A stretch of 64,000 nt of DNA from Chloracidobacterium sp. N (GCF_018304765.1 NZ_CP072642.1:1099501-1163500); one strand, 5' to 3'; counted from the stretch's first letter, positions 1 through 9,260 are shown. Translations and numbers: made by a program. Notes: generated by a model not told the origin, from the letters alone.

Positions 1-648
1 CATGACCGCATCATCATCAGCACGAAAATTTCGGAAGTGCAGGACCTGGTTGAGGTCTATCGGGCCATTGCCGCCCGGTGCGACTACCCGCTGCACGTCG
101 GTTTGACCGAAGCCGGCATGGCCACGAAGGGTATTGTGGCCAGCGCCATCGGTATCGGTTTGCTGCTTCAGGAGGGCATCGGGGATACCATCCGCGTGTC
201 CCTGACGCCGACCCCCGGCGGCGACCGGACTGAGGAAGTGCGTGTCGCCCAGACGATTCTGCAAACCATGGGCATCCGCAGCTTCACGCCCTTGGTCACA
301 GCCTGTCCGGGGTGCGGGCGCACGACGAGCACCCTGTTTCAGGAAATGGCGCAGGACATCCAGACCTATTTGCGGGAACAGATGCCCGTCTGGAAAACCC
401 GCTACCCGGGGGTTGAAACGCTCAAGGTGGCCGTCATGGGGTGCATTGTCAACGGCCCCGGCGAATCCAAGCATGCCGACATCGGGATTTCGCTGCCGGG
501 CACCGGAGAAGACCCCAAAGCTCCGGTCTTCGTGGATGGCGTCAAAGTCACCACGCTCGAAGGCGAGCGCATTGTTCCGGCATTCATTGACATTCTCAAT
601 GACTATGTTGCGCGGCGCTTTGGGGCGTCTGCGGGTGTAGGTCGCTGA
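1..648 (+). CDS. ispG: 4-hydroxy-3-methylbut-2-enyl diphosphate synthase, C-terminal part
   Basis: The reading frame is already open at base 1, so the gene is cut by the window edge. It encodes the C-terminal 215 residues of IspG (GcpE), which in the MEP pathway reductively converts methylerythritol cyclodiphosphate to HMBPP for isoprenoid, carotenoid and chlorophyll-tail synthesis. The [4Fe-4S] ligands are visible: ACPGCGRTT gives a CxxC pair, and [11 protein letters not shown] gives the third Cys followed by the conserved NGPGE. Motifs and C-terminal length match the family. It meets the MATE gene tail to tail, with only three bases between the stop codons and no obvious terminator. Confidence 0.95.
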   Translation, partial: HDRIIISTKISEVQDLVEVYRAIAARCDYPLHVGLTEAGMATKGIVASAIGIGLLLQEGIGDTIRVSLTPTPGGDRTEEVRVAQTILQTMGIRSFTPLVTACPGCGRTTSTLFQEMAQDIQTYLREQMPVWKTRYPGVETLKVAVMGCIVNGPGESKHADIGISLPGTGEDPKAPVFVDGVKVTTLEGERIVPAFIDILNDYVARRFGASAGVGR

Positions 649-651
649 GCC

Positions 652-2058
652 TCATCTCTGGAGCGGAACGGCACGCGGCTCAGGTGTCGGACGGCTCAGG
701 GCCTGAAAACGCAGGAAAAACAGGACAGCCGCCGTGGCCAGCCCGACGACATAGCCCATCCAAATCCCGACTTCCCGCCAGCCCAGCCGGAACGCCAGTC
801 CGTAGCTCGTCGGCAGCGCCACCAGCAGGTAGGCAATGAAAGCCAGAACGGTGGGCAGCAGGGCATCGGTCATGGCACGCAAGGCGGACAGGAGCACCAC
901 CTGTAGCCCGTCGAAAAGCTGAAATACCGCCGCGACCAGCAGGAGCGTGGCGGCGATGCTGACTACCGCCGGGTCGGTGGTAAACAGGGTCGGCAGCCAG
1001 TGCCGCAGCGCGACGAAGACCAGCGCTGTAAAGCCCATGTACACCAGGACGATATGCATGGCCGCCAGTCCGGCGGCCCGCATGGCGCGCCGCTCGCCCG
1101 CGCCAAGGTAGTGACTGACCCGGATCGTTGCGGCGGCGGCAATCCCCGAAGCTCCCATGAATGTCAGCGAGGCCAGCCCAATGGCAATCTGGTGCGCGGC
1201 CAGTTCAAGCTTGCCGAGCCAGCCCATCATGACGGCTCCGGCCGCGAACGCACCCACTTCAAGCACGAACTGTCCGCCCAGCGGCAGGCCCAGCCGCAGG
1301 TAGCGCCGGATGGCGGCCCCGTCCCACGGTGTCCGGCGCAGGGCCGCGCGATAGGGGGCAAACATGCGGAGGCGGATGAAGCACAGGGCGAAGGTCCCCG
1401 CCAGGACCATGCGCACGAGCAGGGTGGCCACTCCGGCTCCCACGATACCCAGGCGCGGGAAGCCCCCGTGCCCGAAAATCAGCAGGTAGTTCAATCCCAC
1501 ATTGAGCAGGACTTCCAGAACCGTGATGAGGGCCGCGAGGCGCGTATTCCCCAGCCCTTCCGTAAACTGCCGGAACGTCTGAAAGACCATGACCGGCAGC
1601 AGCGAGGCCGCCAGAAGCAGGTAGTAGGGACGGGCCGTGGCCGTCACCTCCGGCGTCTGGCCAAACGCATCGAGCCACGGGTAGAGCGCCAGCAGCACAA
1701 GGGTGATGAGCAGCGCCACCGCCACGTTGACCGCCAGCCCGTGGCTGAGCCACTGCGTTGCTGCGCCGACATCCCCGGCCCCCCGCGCTGCGCCGACAAG
1801 GGGCGTCATGGCCAGGGTAAAGCCCACACCGAAAACCAGCCCGATGACGAACACGCTCTGCCCAAAGGCGGAAGCCGCCAGGGCGGTCGTGTCGTAGTGA
1901 CCGAGCATCAGGCTGTCTGTAAGCTGCACGATGAGGTGGCCCATCTGGGAAAACATGACGGGCAGCGCCAGTTTGAGATGGGCGGCGTAGTGACTGGCCG
2001 GGCGGTGGTGGCGCGTGTCGGCCGGCGCGCAGCCGGAAGCAACCGGGACGGAAGCCAT
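652..2058 (-). CDS. MATE-family multidrug efflux transporter
   Basis: A 468-residue, very hydrophobic protein with the spacing of about twelve membrane segments in two homologous halves. It opens with the MATE hallmark region LPVMFSQMGHLIVQLTDSLM followed by LGHYDTTALAASAFG. MATE (NorM-like) proteins export cationic drugs and metabolites in exchange for Na+ or H+ across the inner membrane. I chose the ATG at 2058; the longer frame starts with a TTG two codons upstream. The substrate cannot be inferred from sequence. The gene stands alone between ispG, which converges on it, and the PuhE-CobW gene upstream. Confidence 0.9.
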   Translation of the reverse strand: MASVPVASGCAPADTRHHRPASHYAAHLKLALPVMFSQMGHLIVQLTDSLMLGHYDTTALAASAFGQSVFVIGLVFGVGFTLAMTPLVGAARGAGDVGAATQWLSHGLAVNVAVALLITLVLLALYPWLDAFGQTPEVTATARPYYLLLAASLLPVMVFQTFRQFTEGLGNTRLAALITVLEVLLNVGLNYLLIFGHGGFPRLGIVGAGVATLLVRMVLAGTFALCFIRLRMFAPYRAALRRTPWDGAAIRRYLRLGLPLGGQFVLEVGAFAAGAVMMGWLGKLELAAHQIAIGLASLTFMGASGIAAAATIRVSHYLGAGERRAMRAAGLAAMHIVLVYMGFTALVFVALRHWLPTLFTTDPAVVSIAATLLLVAAVFQLFDGLQVVLLSALRAMTDALLPTVLAFIAYLLVALPTSYGLAFRLGWREVGIWMGYVVGLATAAVLFFLRFQALSRPTPEPRAVPLQR

Positions 2059-2140
2059 AACCAAAGGCGTCTGAAGACCAACGGCTGATTCAATGGCCAG
2101 GGGTGGCAGCAGGCATCATCCCTGACCACGTACCGTGCGT

Positions 2141-3892
2141 CTAGCTCGCCGTGGTGAGGTAGTGGGCTTCGGCGGGTGAAACAACAGCCGGAGCCGAAGC
2201 AGCCGTCGGCGCAATGATTGTCTGACGAACCGCCGCCAGCAGGTTGGAACTGGGTTCGCGTCCGATGACCACCAGCGAGCTTTCCGATGCGGCAGCGCAG
2301 GGGTTGAGGCTCATCGCCTGCCCGGCGTATTCCAGCCGCAGCCAGCCGCCGGTGGTTTTGAACACGCCTTTGGCGCGGGAGATGTCGCCAAAATCTCCGG
2401 CCGTCATTGCCTCGAACACCTGCTGTAATCCGGCCGCGTCAAAGACGGCCGAGAACGTTTCCGAGATTTGCCGGAAGGCCAGGCGTGGGGCAAGGGTTTC
2501 GCCCAGGCAGGCGTCATCCTGCGTGTCGCTGAGGTCGCGGAGATCAAGCCGCCCAAAGCTCGTGTAGATGACCTTGGCTGCAGGGTTGCAACCGGCAAGG
2601 CGCTGCTGGAGCCGGGCCAGTTCCACCTGTGAAAGACTGTCGCACTTGTTGATGACGACCGTGGCTGCCGCTTCAACGTAGGCGGCAATGGCCATCTGTA
2701 CGGCACGGTCAGCCAGCAGCCACTGTTTGCCGTCCACAACCGCCACGACGCGAATCGGGCCGAGCAGTTCCCGGCAGCCCGGCTGGTGGAGCGTTCCCAG
2801 CAGGTCACTCAGGGCGGCCGCGCCAGAGGGTTCAATGAGGATGCGTTCCGGCGCATGCTCCCGGATGATGCGCGAAAGCGTGGCCGCGACATTGCGCGAC
2901 AGCGTGCAGCACAGGCAGCCACCGGCGAGTTCGACCACGGGGGCGTCTTCGGTGCTGCCCTCGCGCAGGCGTGCGCCATCCAGTCCGACATCGGCAAACT
3001 CGTTGACGAGCACCACGGTCTTGTCGCCAAGTTGCGGCAGCAGGTGGCGCAAAAGTGTCGTTTTGCCGGAGCCAAGAAAACCGCCGATGACATCCACAGT
3101 GGGTTTGACTTCCGGCGCGCGGCGCGACAGCAAGCCCCACGCCCAGACGCCAACCGGCTGCGGCAGGATGAGCCACCAGTGCTCCAGAATCGCCAGCGCC
3201 ATCAGGACACTCGCCAGCCCGTAGGCCGTGGCTGTAAACGCATCGGGCGCCTGCAGGGCGCGGTAAAACAGCCAGTGCGCCCAGGCGGTCGAAATCGTGA
3301 CCGAGAAGGGGAAAAACCAGTTGATGGGGCGTTTGGAGAAAAACTGCGTCATCCGGCGCAGGTGCTCCGGCAGGTATTCCTCATTGAGGTTGCGGACGCC
3401 AAAAAACACGTTGAGCTTGGCCGACTGGTGCATCCACCAGTGAATGGTGAACGTCCACAGCGCAACCTGGTTCGGCCCGGGTGTGGCCCACCAGACGAGT
3501 GCAAAGCCGACAAAAATCGAAAGCTCGTGGTAGAGATTGGCTTTGACGCCATGGATGAAGTGCCGCCAGCCACCGCACTGTGGCGGACACGGCGGCACTT
3601 CCATGCCGACGACATAGCCGGTGTAGTAACTCGTCTCAAACCATCCCCAGGCGACAATCCCGGCCAGAAATCCCAGCGCCGCGCCCAGTGGTGTCGTCAT
3701 GTGGCTGATGGCAGGCATCCCGGCCAAGGCTGCGACGGACACTAGGGATGACAGCACGATGACCGCCCGCCGCCAACTGCGACGCCCGCAGGCAAAAATG
3801 ATGATGACCGTGGCCGCCCACCAGACGGCGACGGCAAACAGGGAGAGTCCGAGCCAGAACAGCCAGGGAGATTGCAGCAGGGTGAAAGCCAT
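2141..3892 (-). CDS. PuhE-like membrane domain fused to a CobW/G3E-type GTPase
   Basis: A two-part protein of about 583 residues. Residues 1-258 form a polytopic membrane domain resembling DUF3623 (PuhE, a photosynthetic-complex assembly protein): WGWFETSYYTGYVVG, then CPPQCGGWRHF, then PNQVALWTFTIHWWMHQSAK, then EEYLPEHLR. From about residue 262 a G3E-family GTPase follows, with Walker A GGFLGSGKTTLL, the metal-binding signature GGCLCCT near residue 320, and a G4 motif NKCD. G3E proteins insert or deliver Ni, Co or Zn. The ATG at 3892 matches the usual PuhE N-terminus; a TTG at 3937 would add 15 residues. No frame break separates the halves. The fusion suggests metal handling tied to chlorophyll or reaction-centre assembly, which is my inference. 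Confidence 0.82.
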   Translation of the reverse strand: MAFTLLQSPWLFWLGLSLFAVAVWWAATVIIIFACGRRSWRRAVIVLSSLVSVAALAGMPAISHMTTPLGAALGFLAGIVAWGWFETSYYTGYVVGMEVPPCPPQCGGWRHFIHGVKANLYHELSIFVGFALVWWATPGPNQVALWTFTIHWWMHQSAKLNVFFGVRNLNEEYLPEHLRRMTQFFSKRPINWFFPFSVTISTAWAHWLFYRALQAPDAFTATAYGLASVLMALAILEHWWLILPQPVGVWAWGLLSRRAPEVKPTVDVIGGFLGSGKTTLLRHLLPQLGDKTVVLVNEFADVGLDGARLREGSTEDAPVVELAGGCLCCTLSRNVAATLSRIIREHAPERILIEPSGAAALSDLLGTLHQPGCRELLGPIRVVAVVDGKQWLLADRAVQMAIAAYVEAAATVVINKCDSLSQVELARLQQRLAGCNPAAKVIYTSFGRLDLRDLSDTQDDACLGETLAPRLAFRQISETFSAVFDAAGLQQVFEAMTAGDFGDISRAKGVFKTTGGWLRLEYAGQAMSLNPCAAASESSLVVIGREPSSNLLAAVRQTIIAPTAASAPAVVSPAEAHYLTTAS

Positions 3893-4029
3893 GAACACGA
3901 CCGGGGGCGCATCAGGTTCGTCGGGCGCAAGCGCCAAAACCTGTCACCAACCTACTTTGCCCCTGGCACAAGCCGCAATGAAAACCCTTGTGCAGAACCG
4001 GCTGCCCCGCTGCCGGCGCCGTTGACCGG

Positions 4030-4941
4030 CTAGGCCGGCGGCGTTCCGGCGATGAACCGGACAATGACCTGGGCGAGTTCTTCGCCTTTGTCTTCCTGCA
4101 GGAAGTGTCCCGCGCCCCGGATGGTCGTGTGCGGCTGGTGGCGCGCGCCGGGCACGAGCTTCTGAAACACGGCGTCACCGCCCTTTGTCACCGGATCGCT
4201 GTCGCTGAACGCCGTCAGAAACGGTTTTTCCCACTGCTGAAGGCGTTGCCATGCCTGGCGGTTGGCTGGGGCTTCCGGGTCGTCGGGCGTGGTGGGCACC
4301 AGCATAGGGAAAGCACGTGCGCCGGCCAGGTAGCGTTCATCGGGGAATGGCGCATCGTAGGCCGCGATGACTTCCGGGGCGAGTTCCGTCACACAGGCCC
4401 CTTTGACGATGCCGCCGGCGTGAAAAACCGGCGTGGTCTGGGAGTAGTCCCGCCAGCGGAAAAAGGCTTCCGGCAGGGGATGATCGCCGGTTGGCAGGCC
4501 CGTATTGCCAACGACGATCCGGGCAAAGCGTTCCTCCAGGGCAACGGCCACGCGCAGCCCGATGAGTCCGCCCCAGTCCTGGCCAAAGAGCGTGACCCGG
4601 TGCAGATCGAGCGCCTCAACAAAGCGCGTCATCATGGCGACGTGAAACCGGTAGCTGTAGTCCTCCCGGTGGAGCAGCTTGTCCGAGCGCCCAAACCCGA
4701 TGAGATCAGGCGCTACCGCGCGGTAACCGGCCGCCACAATGACCGGAATCATCTTTCGGTAGAGATAGCACCACGACGGTTCGCCATGGAGCAGCAAAAC
4801 CGTTTCGGTGGCGTCGCGCGGGCCCTCATCCAGATAGTGCATCCGCAGACCGTCGAGTTCGATGTAGTGCGGCGCAAAGGGAAAGTCCGGCAGGTCGGCG
4901 AAGCGTTCGTCGGGGGTACGCAATACGGAGGCAGCAGACAT
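4030..4941 (-). CDS. haloalkane dehalogenase (alpha/beta hydrolase)
   Basis: A 303-residue cytoplasmic hydrolase that should cleave carbon-halogen bonds to give an alcohol and halide. The oxyanion-hole motif HGEPSW, the nucleophile elbow FGQDWGG near residue 120 (Asp nucleophile followed by the halide-binding Trp) and the catalytic His in GAGHFLQED near residue 277 are all present. An Asp nucleophile in place of Ser separates dehalogenases from esterases in this fold. The open frame extends upstream to 5265, but the N-terminus beginning at the ATG at 4941 (MSAASVLRTPDERFADLPDF) is what the family shows. It is divergent from the ABC exporter operon, with a 271-base intergenic region. Confidence 0.88.
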   Translation of the reverse strand: MSAASVLRTPDERFADLPDFPFAPHYIELDGLRMHYLDEGPRDATETVLLLHGEPSWCYLYRKMIPVIVAAGYRAVAPDLIGFGRSDKLLHREDYSYRFHVAMMTRFVEALDLHRVTLFGQDWGGLIGLRVAVALEERFARIVVGNTGLPTGDHPLPEAFFRWRDYSQTTPVFHAGGIVKGACVTELAPEVIAAYDAPFPDERYLAGARAFPMLVPTTPDDPEAPANRQAWQRLQQWEKPFLTAFSDSDPVTKGGDAVFQKLVPGARHQPHTTIRGAGHFLQEDKGEELAQVIVRFIAGTPPA

Positions 4942-5118
4942 GGCGCTGTACCTTACGGTGTGGAGTGTGACCGGCAAGACGGCATCAGACCGCAACCGCG
5001 GCCTATGGTGTGCAAACTGTAATGTCAAGCCGGCTGCGGAGCGCCGGGCGCAGGTCGGCGGAACGTTCCGGCGGCCTTGGGGCTTATGGAAGGGGCGGCC
5101 GCCTCTGCCGGGTCTGGC

Positions 5119-5147
5119 TTGACACGCTGCGGGGGACTCCATAACTT
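5119..5147 (+). promoter_or_regulatory. sigma70-type promoter of the ABC exporter operon
   Basis: A perfect -35 hexamer TTGACA (5119-5124) is followed after 17 bp by TAACTT (5142-5147) as a weak -10. The predicted start near 5154 falls at the edge of the palindrome at 5157-5176, and the operon's first ATG lies about 60 bases further on. The rest of the 4942-5212 intergenic region shows nothing else I can support. Confidence 0.45.
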
Positions 5148-5156
5148 GTACAAGCG

Positions 5157-5176
5157 ATTCAAACAGTTGTTTGAAT
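5157..5176. promoter_or_regulatory. 20-bp palindromic operator overlapping the transcription start
   Basis: ATTCAAACA-GT-TGTTTGAAT is a perfect inverted repeat with 9-bp arms and a 2-bp centre, placed just downstream of the -10 element and 36 bases before the permease ATG. The size and position suit a dimeric repressor of TetR or similar type. No regulator gene lies next to the operon. Confidence 0.6.
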
Positions 5177-5212
5177 TCTGTGTGCTTTCTCACCAAGTGG
5201 AGAACAAACGTC

Positions 5213-6340
5213 ATGTGGCGGATTGGTCTGAAAATGCTGATGGGCGACCGCGCCAAGTATTTCACCCTCGTGGGCGGGGTCTCGGTGGTCGTCTTTCTGT
5301 TCGTTCAGCAGGGATCGGTCTTCTGCGGTCTGATTGGGCGGACAGCCAAGCCGGTGGAAGCCATCGGCGCGCCCATCTGGGTGGTGGACCGCAACCTGCA
5401 GGTCGTGGATGAGTTCAAAGGGCTGCTGGATACCGACCTGCTGCGGGTGCGGAGTGTGGAAGGCGTCAAATGGGCGGTGCCGCTGTTCATCCGCCAGGCC
5501 CAGGTACGGCTGCCGAACGGCAAGTTCCAGGCCGTACGCCTCGTCGGTATTGACAGTGCGACACTCGTCGGGCGGCCGCCACGTTTGCTTGAAGGAAACA
5601 TCGAAGACCTCAACGCGCCGGATGCTGTCATTGTCGGACGCGCCGAAATGGAGCGGCTGGGCAGTCCCAAAATTGGCGACACCTTTGAAATCAATGACCG
5701 CCGGGCGCGGGTGGTCGGCATTGCCGACGTGCCACGCGATTTTCTTTCCAACCCGTACCTCTACACGACGTTCGAGCGAGCCGTGCAGTACGTGCCGCGT
5801 GAGCGCAAGCTGATGAACTACATTCTGGCGGCGCCGAAAGAGGGGTACACCACTCAGCAGGTGCTGGAAAACATCCAGCGCACGACCGGGCTGGCGGCCT
5901 ACGACGAAGATGGCATGCGGTGGTTGACGATGAACTACTACATGCGCAACACCGGTATTCCGGTCAACATCGGCATTTCCGTCGTGCTCGTGTTTCTGGT
6001 CGGGATGGCCGTCATCGGACAGACTTTCTACGCCTTCGCACTGCAAAACGAAAAGTATTTCGGGGCGCTCAAAGCCATGGGCGCCGGGAGCGGGACGCTG
6101 GTCGGGATGATCGTCCTGCAAAGCATCATCGTCGGGCTGATTGGCTACGGCATTGGCGCGGGCGGTGGTTCGCTCGTCGGCTATCTGGGCGGGCGCGGCG
6201 CGGGCAAACTGGCCTTTTACACCCCCTATCAGCTTCTCATTATTTCCTTTGCCGCCACGATGCTGATCTGCGTGCTGTCCAGTCTGCTCAGCATCCAGCG
6301 GGTGTTGCGGCTTGAACCGGCGGTCGTTTTCCGAGGATAG
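5213..6340 (+). CDS. DevC/FtsX-type ABC transporter permease
   Basis: A 375-residue inner-membrane protein with the MacB/FtsX layout: one N-terminal membrane segment (residues 20-40), a soluble domain of about 200 residues, then three membrane segments from about residue 255, including LKAMGAGSGTLVGMIVLQSI. The ATG at 5213 follows a GGAG-type ribosome-binding site; an upstream non-ATG start at 5171 would lie inside the operator. In cyanobacteria DevC works with DevA (ATPase) and DevB (adaptor) to export glycolipids. All three partners follow here in the order C, A, B, but no TolC-like outer-membrane channel is adjacent. The substrate is unknown. Confidence 0.85.
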   Translation: MWRIGLKMLMGDRAKYFTLVGGVSVVVFLFVQQGSVFCGLIGRTAKPVEAIGAPIWVVDRNLQVVDEFKGLLDTDLLRVRSVEGVKWAVPLFIRQAQVRLPNGKFQAVRLVGIDSATLVGRPPRLLEGNIEDLNAPDAVIVGRAEMERLGSPKIGDTFEINDRRARVVGIADVPRDFLSNPYLYTTFERAVQYVPRERKLMNYILAAPKEGYTTQQVLENIQRTTGLAAYDEDGMRWLTMNYYMRNTGIPVNIGISVVLVFLVGMAVIGQTFYAFALQNEKYFGALKAMGAGSGTLVGMIVLQSIIVGLIGYGIGAGGGSLVGYLGGRGAGKLAFYTPYQLLIISFAATMLICVLSSLLSIQRVLRLEPAVVFRG

Positions 6341-6354
6341 GTCGAGGATAGGTT

Positions 6355-7107
6355 ATGGCAAAAGCAACGGCGATCGCCGCCGCAGGTGAACAACCGACAA
6401 CAATCATGGCCCCGGCCGTTTCCCTTCAGCATGTCAACAAGAGCTTCGGGGTCGGCAACACGTACCTGTCGGTGCTCAAGGACATCAGCCTCGACATCCG
6501 ACGTGGCGAACTGCTGCTGCTGGTCGGGCCGTCGGGCTGCGGGAAAACCACACTTTTGTCGGTGATGGCCGGCATTCTGGATACCGATGACGGTGTGGTG
6601 GATGTGTTCGGTACACGGGTGGATCGGCTGTCGCAGTCCCAGAAAACCCGTTTCCGGCAGCAGACCATCGGGTTCATTTTCCAGCAGTTCAACCTCATTC
6701 CGACCTTGACCGCGACGGAAAATGTCGCCGTACCGCTCATCATCAACGGGCGTCCCTACCGGGAGGCGCTGGGCCGCGCCGAGCACTACCTGGACCTCGT
6801 GGGCTTGGGAAATCGTCTGGATCACTTCCCAACCCAGCTTTCCGGCGGACAGCAGCAGCGGGTGGCCATTGCGCGGGCGCTCGTGGCCGAGCCACGGCTG
6901 GTTGTCTGCGATGAGCCGACGGCGGCGCTCGACGGCGCAACGGGACAGATGGTGATGGAGATGTTCCGCAAGGTGGCCCTGAGCGCCGACCGGGCCATTG
7001 TGGTCGTCACGCACGACAACCGCATTTTTCCCTACGGCGACCGCATTGCCGAAATGCTCGATGGGCGCATTGTGGATGTGCATGACAACCCTGACCACAT
7101 CAAGTGA
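6355..7107 (+). CDS. DevA/MacB/LolD-type ABC transporter ATP-binding protein
   Basis: A 250-residue ATPase carrying Walker [10 protein letters not shown], the Q-loop region [10 protein letters not shown], the ABC signature [15 protein letters not shown], Walker [13 protein letters not shown] and the switch His in VVVTHDNRI. About 20 extra residues precede the domain. It starts 14 bases after the permease stop and is followed 9 bases later by the adaptor gene, so the three genes form one transcription unit. In this subfamily the ATPase drives mechanotransmission by the permease rather than classical alternating access. Confidence 0.92.
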   Translation: MAKATAIAAAGEQPTTIMAPAVSLQHVNKSFGVGNTYLSVLKDISLDIRRGELLLLVGPSGCGKTTLLSVMAGILDTDDGVVDVFGTRVDRLSQSQKTRFRQQTIGFIFQQFNLIPTLTATENVAVPLIINGRPYREALGRAEHYLDLVGLGNRLDHFPTQLSGGQQQRVAIARALVAEPRLVVCDEPTAALDGATGQMVMEMFRKVALSADRAIVVVTHDNRIFPYGDRIAEMLDGRIVDVHDNPDHIK

Positions 7108-7116
7108 GATACAGCC

Positions 7117-8211
7117 GTGATCAAGAAAGTTTTGTCCGTGGTGTTGCCGATTATCGGTTTGAGCTTTGCCATCTGGTGGGTCATTGCCACGGCGCGGCAG
7201 CCGATAGCGGCTCCGCCCGTTTCCCCACCGGCCGAAAGCCGCTTTGACCGCCGTATTGCCGGAGCCGGGATTGTCGAAGCCGCCACGCGCAACGTCAGCG
7301 TTGCGCCGCCGCTTCCGGGACTGGTCACGGCGGTGTTTGTCAAAGAAAACGACGTGGTGCGTGCTGGCGACCGGCTCTACCAGATTGATGACCGGGAGCA
7401 GCGCGCCCGGGTGGCGGCCGCGGAGGCCAACATTGCCCGCGCCGAGGCCGCTGTCGCCACGGCCAAGGCTGACCTGTCCAATGGACAAGAAGCCGTCCGC
7501 GTTGCCCAGTCCAACCTGGACAGCGCCCGTGCCAATCTCGCCGCCGTCGAAGCACAGTTGGTGGATGCCGAGCAGATTGTTGCCCGCAACGAAAAACTTT
7601 ATGCCGCCGGCGACATTGCCGAACGGGTGCTCATTTCAAGTCGCGCGGCCAGGGATGCCGCCCAGGCGCGGGTGTCCCAGGCCCGGGCGCAGGTCACTCA
7701 GGCGCAGGCGCAGATTGCACAGGCCGAAGCCCAGGTGCGGAGCGCCGAAGCCCGGCTGCACGAGGCCGAAGCCCAGGTGGCCGTGCTGCGCGCCCAGCGC
7801 ACCGAACTCACGGTGAACCTGTCGCGTCTGACCGTCGTGGCCCCCCAGGATGGAAAAGTGCTTCAGGTCAATGTCCGCGTGGGTGAGACCTTGCCCATGA
7901 CGCCTGCCACCCCGCCCGTGCTGCTCGGCAATACGGACTACCTGCAACTGCGTGTGGATGTGGATGAAATCAACGCCTCGCGGATCAAGCCCAACCTCAA
8001 GGCCACGGCCAGCCTCAAGGGCGACGCCACGAAAACCGTGGATTTGGAGTTCGTGCGCATTGATCCCTACATCCTGCCGAAGCGCAGCCTGACGGGGGAC
8101 AATGCCGAACGGGTGGATGTACGGGTGCTCCAAGTGATTTACCGTTTCAGGCCGCCGGCCTTTCCGGTCTATGTCGGGCAGCAGATGGATGTCTTCATTG
8201 ATGCCGAGTAA
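7117..8211 (+). CDS. HlyD/DevB-type periplasmic membrane-fusion protein
   Basis: A 364-residue adaptor starting with GTG. It has one N-terminal membrane anchor (VLSVVLPIIGLSFAIWWVIA), a biotinyl-lipoyl-like half motif near residue 60, a long alanine- and glutamine-rich coiled-coil hairpin (about residues 95-230, heptads such as RAQVTQAQAQIAQAEAQVRS) and a C-terminal barrel region with VVAPQDGKVLQVNVRVGETL. It would bridge the permease to an outer-membrane channel. The coiled coil is long enough to reach a TolC-type partner, which must be encoded elsewhere. It is the last gene of the exporter operon and converges on rmlB 41 bases later. Confidence 0.88.
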   Translation: MIKKVLSVVLPIIGLSFAIWWVIATARQPIAAPPVSPPAESRFDRRIAGAGIVEAATRNVSVAPPLPGLVTAVFVKENDVVRAGDRLYQIDDREQRARVAAAEANIARAEAAVATAKADLSNGQEAVRVAQSNLDSARANLAAVEAQLVDAEQIVARNEKLYAAGDIAERVLISSRAARDAAQARVSQARAQVTQAQAQIAQAEAQVRSAEARLHEAEAQVAVLRAQRTELTVNLSRLTVVAPQDGKVLQVNVRVGETLPMTPATPPVLLGNTDYLQLRVDVDEINASRIKPNLKATASLKGDATKTVDLEFVRIDPYILPKRSLTGDNAERVDVRVLQVIYRFRPPAFPVYVGQQMDVFIDAE

Positions 8212-8252
8212 GCCGGGTCCCGCTGGGGCCGCCGAATGAAGCCGGCACGCCG

Positions 8253-9260
8253 TCAGAGCGCGCCATACATCCGGGCGTAGTACTGGCGATACTCACCGCT
8301 GCGCGCACGCGCCACCCAGGTCGGGTGTTCCCGATACCAGGCAATGGTTTGCGCCAGCCCTTCCACAAAGGGAATCTGCGGCCGCCAGCCCAGCTCGCGT
8401 TCGATCCGGGAACAGTCCACAGCATAGCGCCGGTCGTGCCCCAGGCGGTCGGCGACTTCGGTCAGCAGGGAAGCCGGCTTTCCAAGCAGGTCCAGCAGGG
8501 TCAGCAGCACCGTCCGGTTGGGGAGCGGAGAGCGCCCGCCGATGTGGTAGGTTGCGCCGGGTTGACCTTTTTCAAGAACGACCCGCAGCGCCGCACAGTT
8601 GTCGTCCACGTGAATCCAGTCACGTACCTGCTGGCCGTCGCCATAAACCGGAATCGGACGGTTTTCCAAAGCATTGGTCAGCGCCAGCGGAATAAGCTTT
8701 TCGGGAAACTGATAGGGGCCGTAGTTGTTGCTCGTACGGGTGATGACGGCATCGAGACCGAACGTGTGGGCGGCCGCGCGCACAAGGTGCTCGGCGGCGG
8801 CTTTGCTGGCTGCGTAGGGGCTGCTCGGCACGAGTGGGTCATCCTCGCGGAAAAACCGTCCTTCGGGAAGGCTGCCGCCCACTTCATCCGTGGAAATGTG
8901 CAGGAAGCGCCGGACGCCCTTTTCCCGCGCCACATCGAGCAGCACCTGCGTTCCCAGAACGTTGGTCAGGATGAACTCACGGGCGCTCAGAATGCTGCGG
9001 TCCACGTGGGATTCCGCCGCGAAGTGAACAATGGCGTCGCATCCGTCGGGAATGGCGGCGCGCAAGGCTTCGGCGTCGCAGATGTCACCGTGGATGAAGC
9101 GGTAGGTTGGGTGGCGTGCGGCTTCGGCCACGTTGTCGAGGTTGCCGGCATAGGTCAGTTTGTCAAAGTTGATGACGGTTTCAGCCGGATAGCGTTCGAT
9201 CCACGTCCGAATGAAAGCCGAACCGATGAAACCGGCGCCGCCGGTGATGAAAAGCGCCAT
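8253..9260 (-). CDS. rmlB: dTDP-glucose 4,6-dehydratase
   Basis: A 335-residue extended short-chain dehydrogenase. The N-terminal NAD site FITGGAGFIGS, the catalytic Asp-Glu in STDEVGG and the YAASK catalytic pair (YxxxK) are all present. The reaction gives dTDP-4-keto-6-deoxyglucose, the entry to dTDP-rhamnose and other deoxysugars. Family members usually read DEVYG; here the Tyr is Gly. The ATG at 9260 puts the Rossmann motif at residue 5 as expected. No rmlA, rmlC or rmlD is adjacent, so the pathway is split. A palindrome lies 40 bases upstream of the start. Confidence 0.92.
   Translation of the reverse strand: MALFITGGAGFIGSAFIRTWIERYPAETVINFDKLTYAGNLDNVAEAARHPTYRFIHGDICDAEALRAAIPDGCDAIVHFAAESHVDRSILSAREFILTNVLGTQVLLDVAREKGVRRFLHISTDEVGGSLPEGRFFREDDPLVPSSPYAASKAAAEHLVRAAAHTFGLDAVITRTSNNYGPYQFPEKLIPLALTNALENRPIPVYGDGQQVRDWIHVDDNCAALRVVLEKGQPGATYHIGGRSPLPNRTVLLTLLDLLGKPASLLTEVADRLGHDRRYAVDCSRIERELGWRPQIPFVEGLAQTIAWYREHPTWVARARSGEYRQYYARMYGAL

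Noticed and set aside
4026-4038. CCGGC-TAG-GCCGG hairpin at the dehalogenase stop
   Set aside because: The stem is only 5 bp, includes the stop codon and has no T-tract; not a credible terminator.
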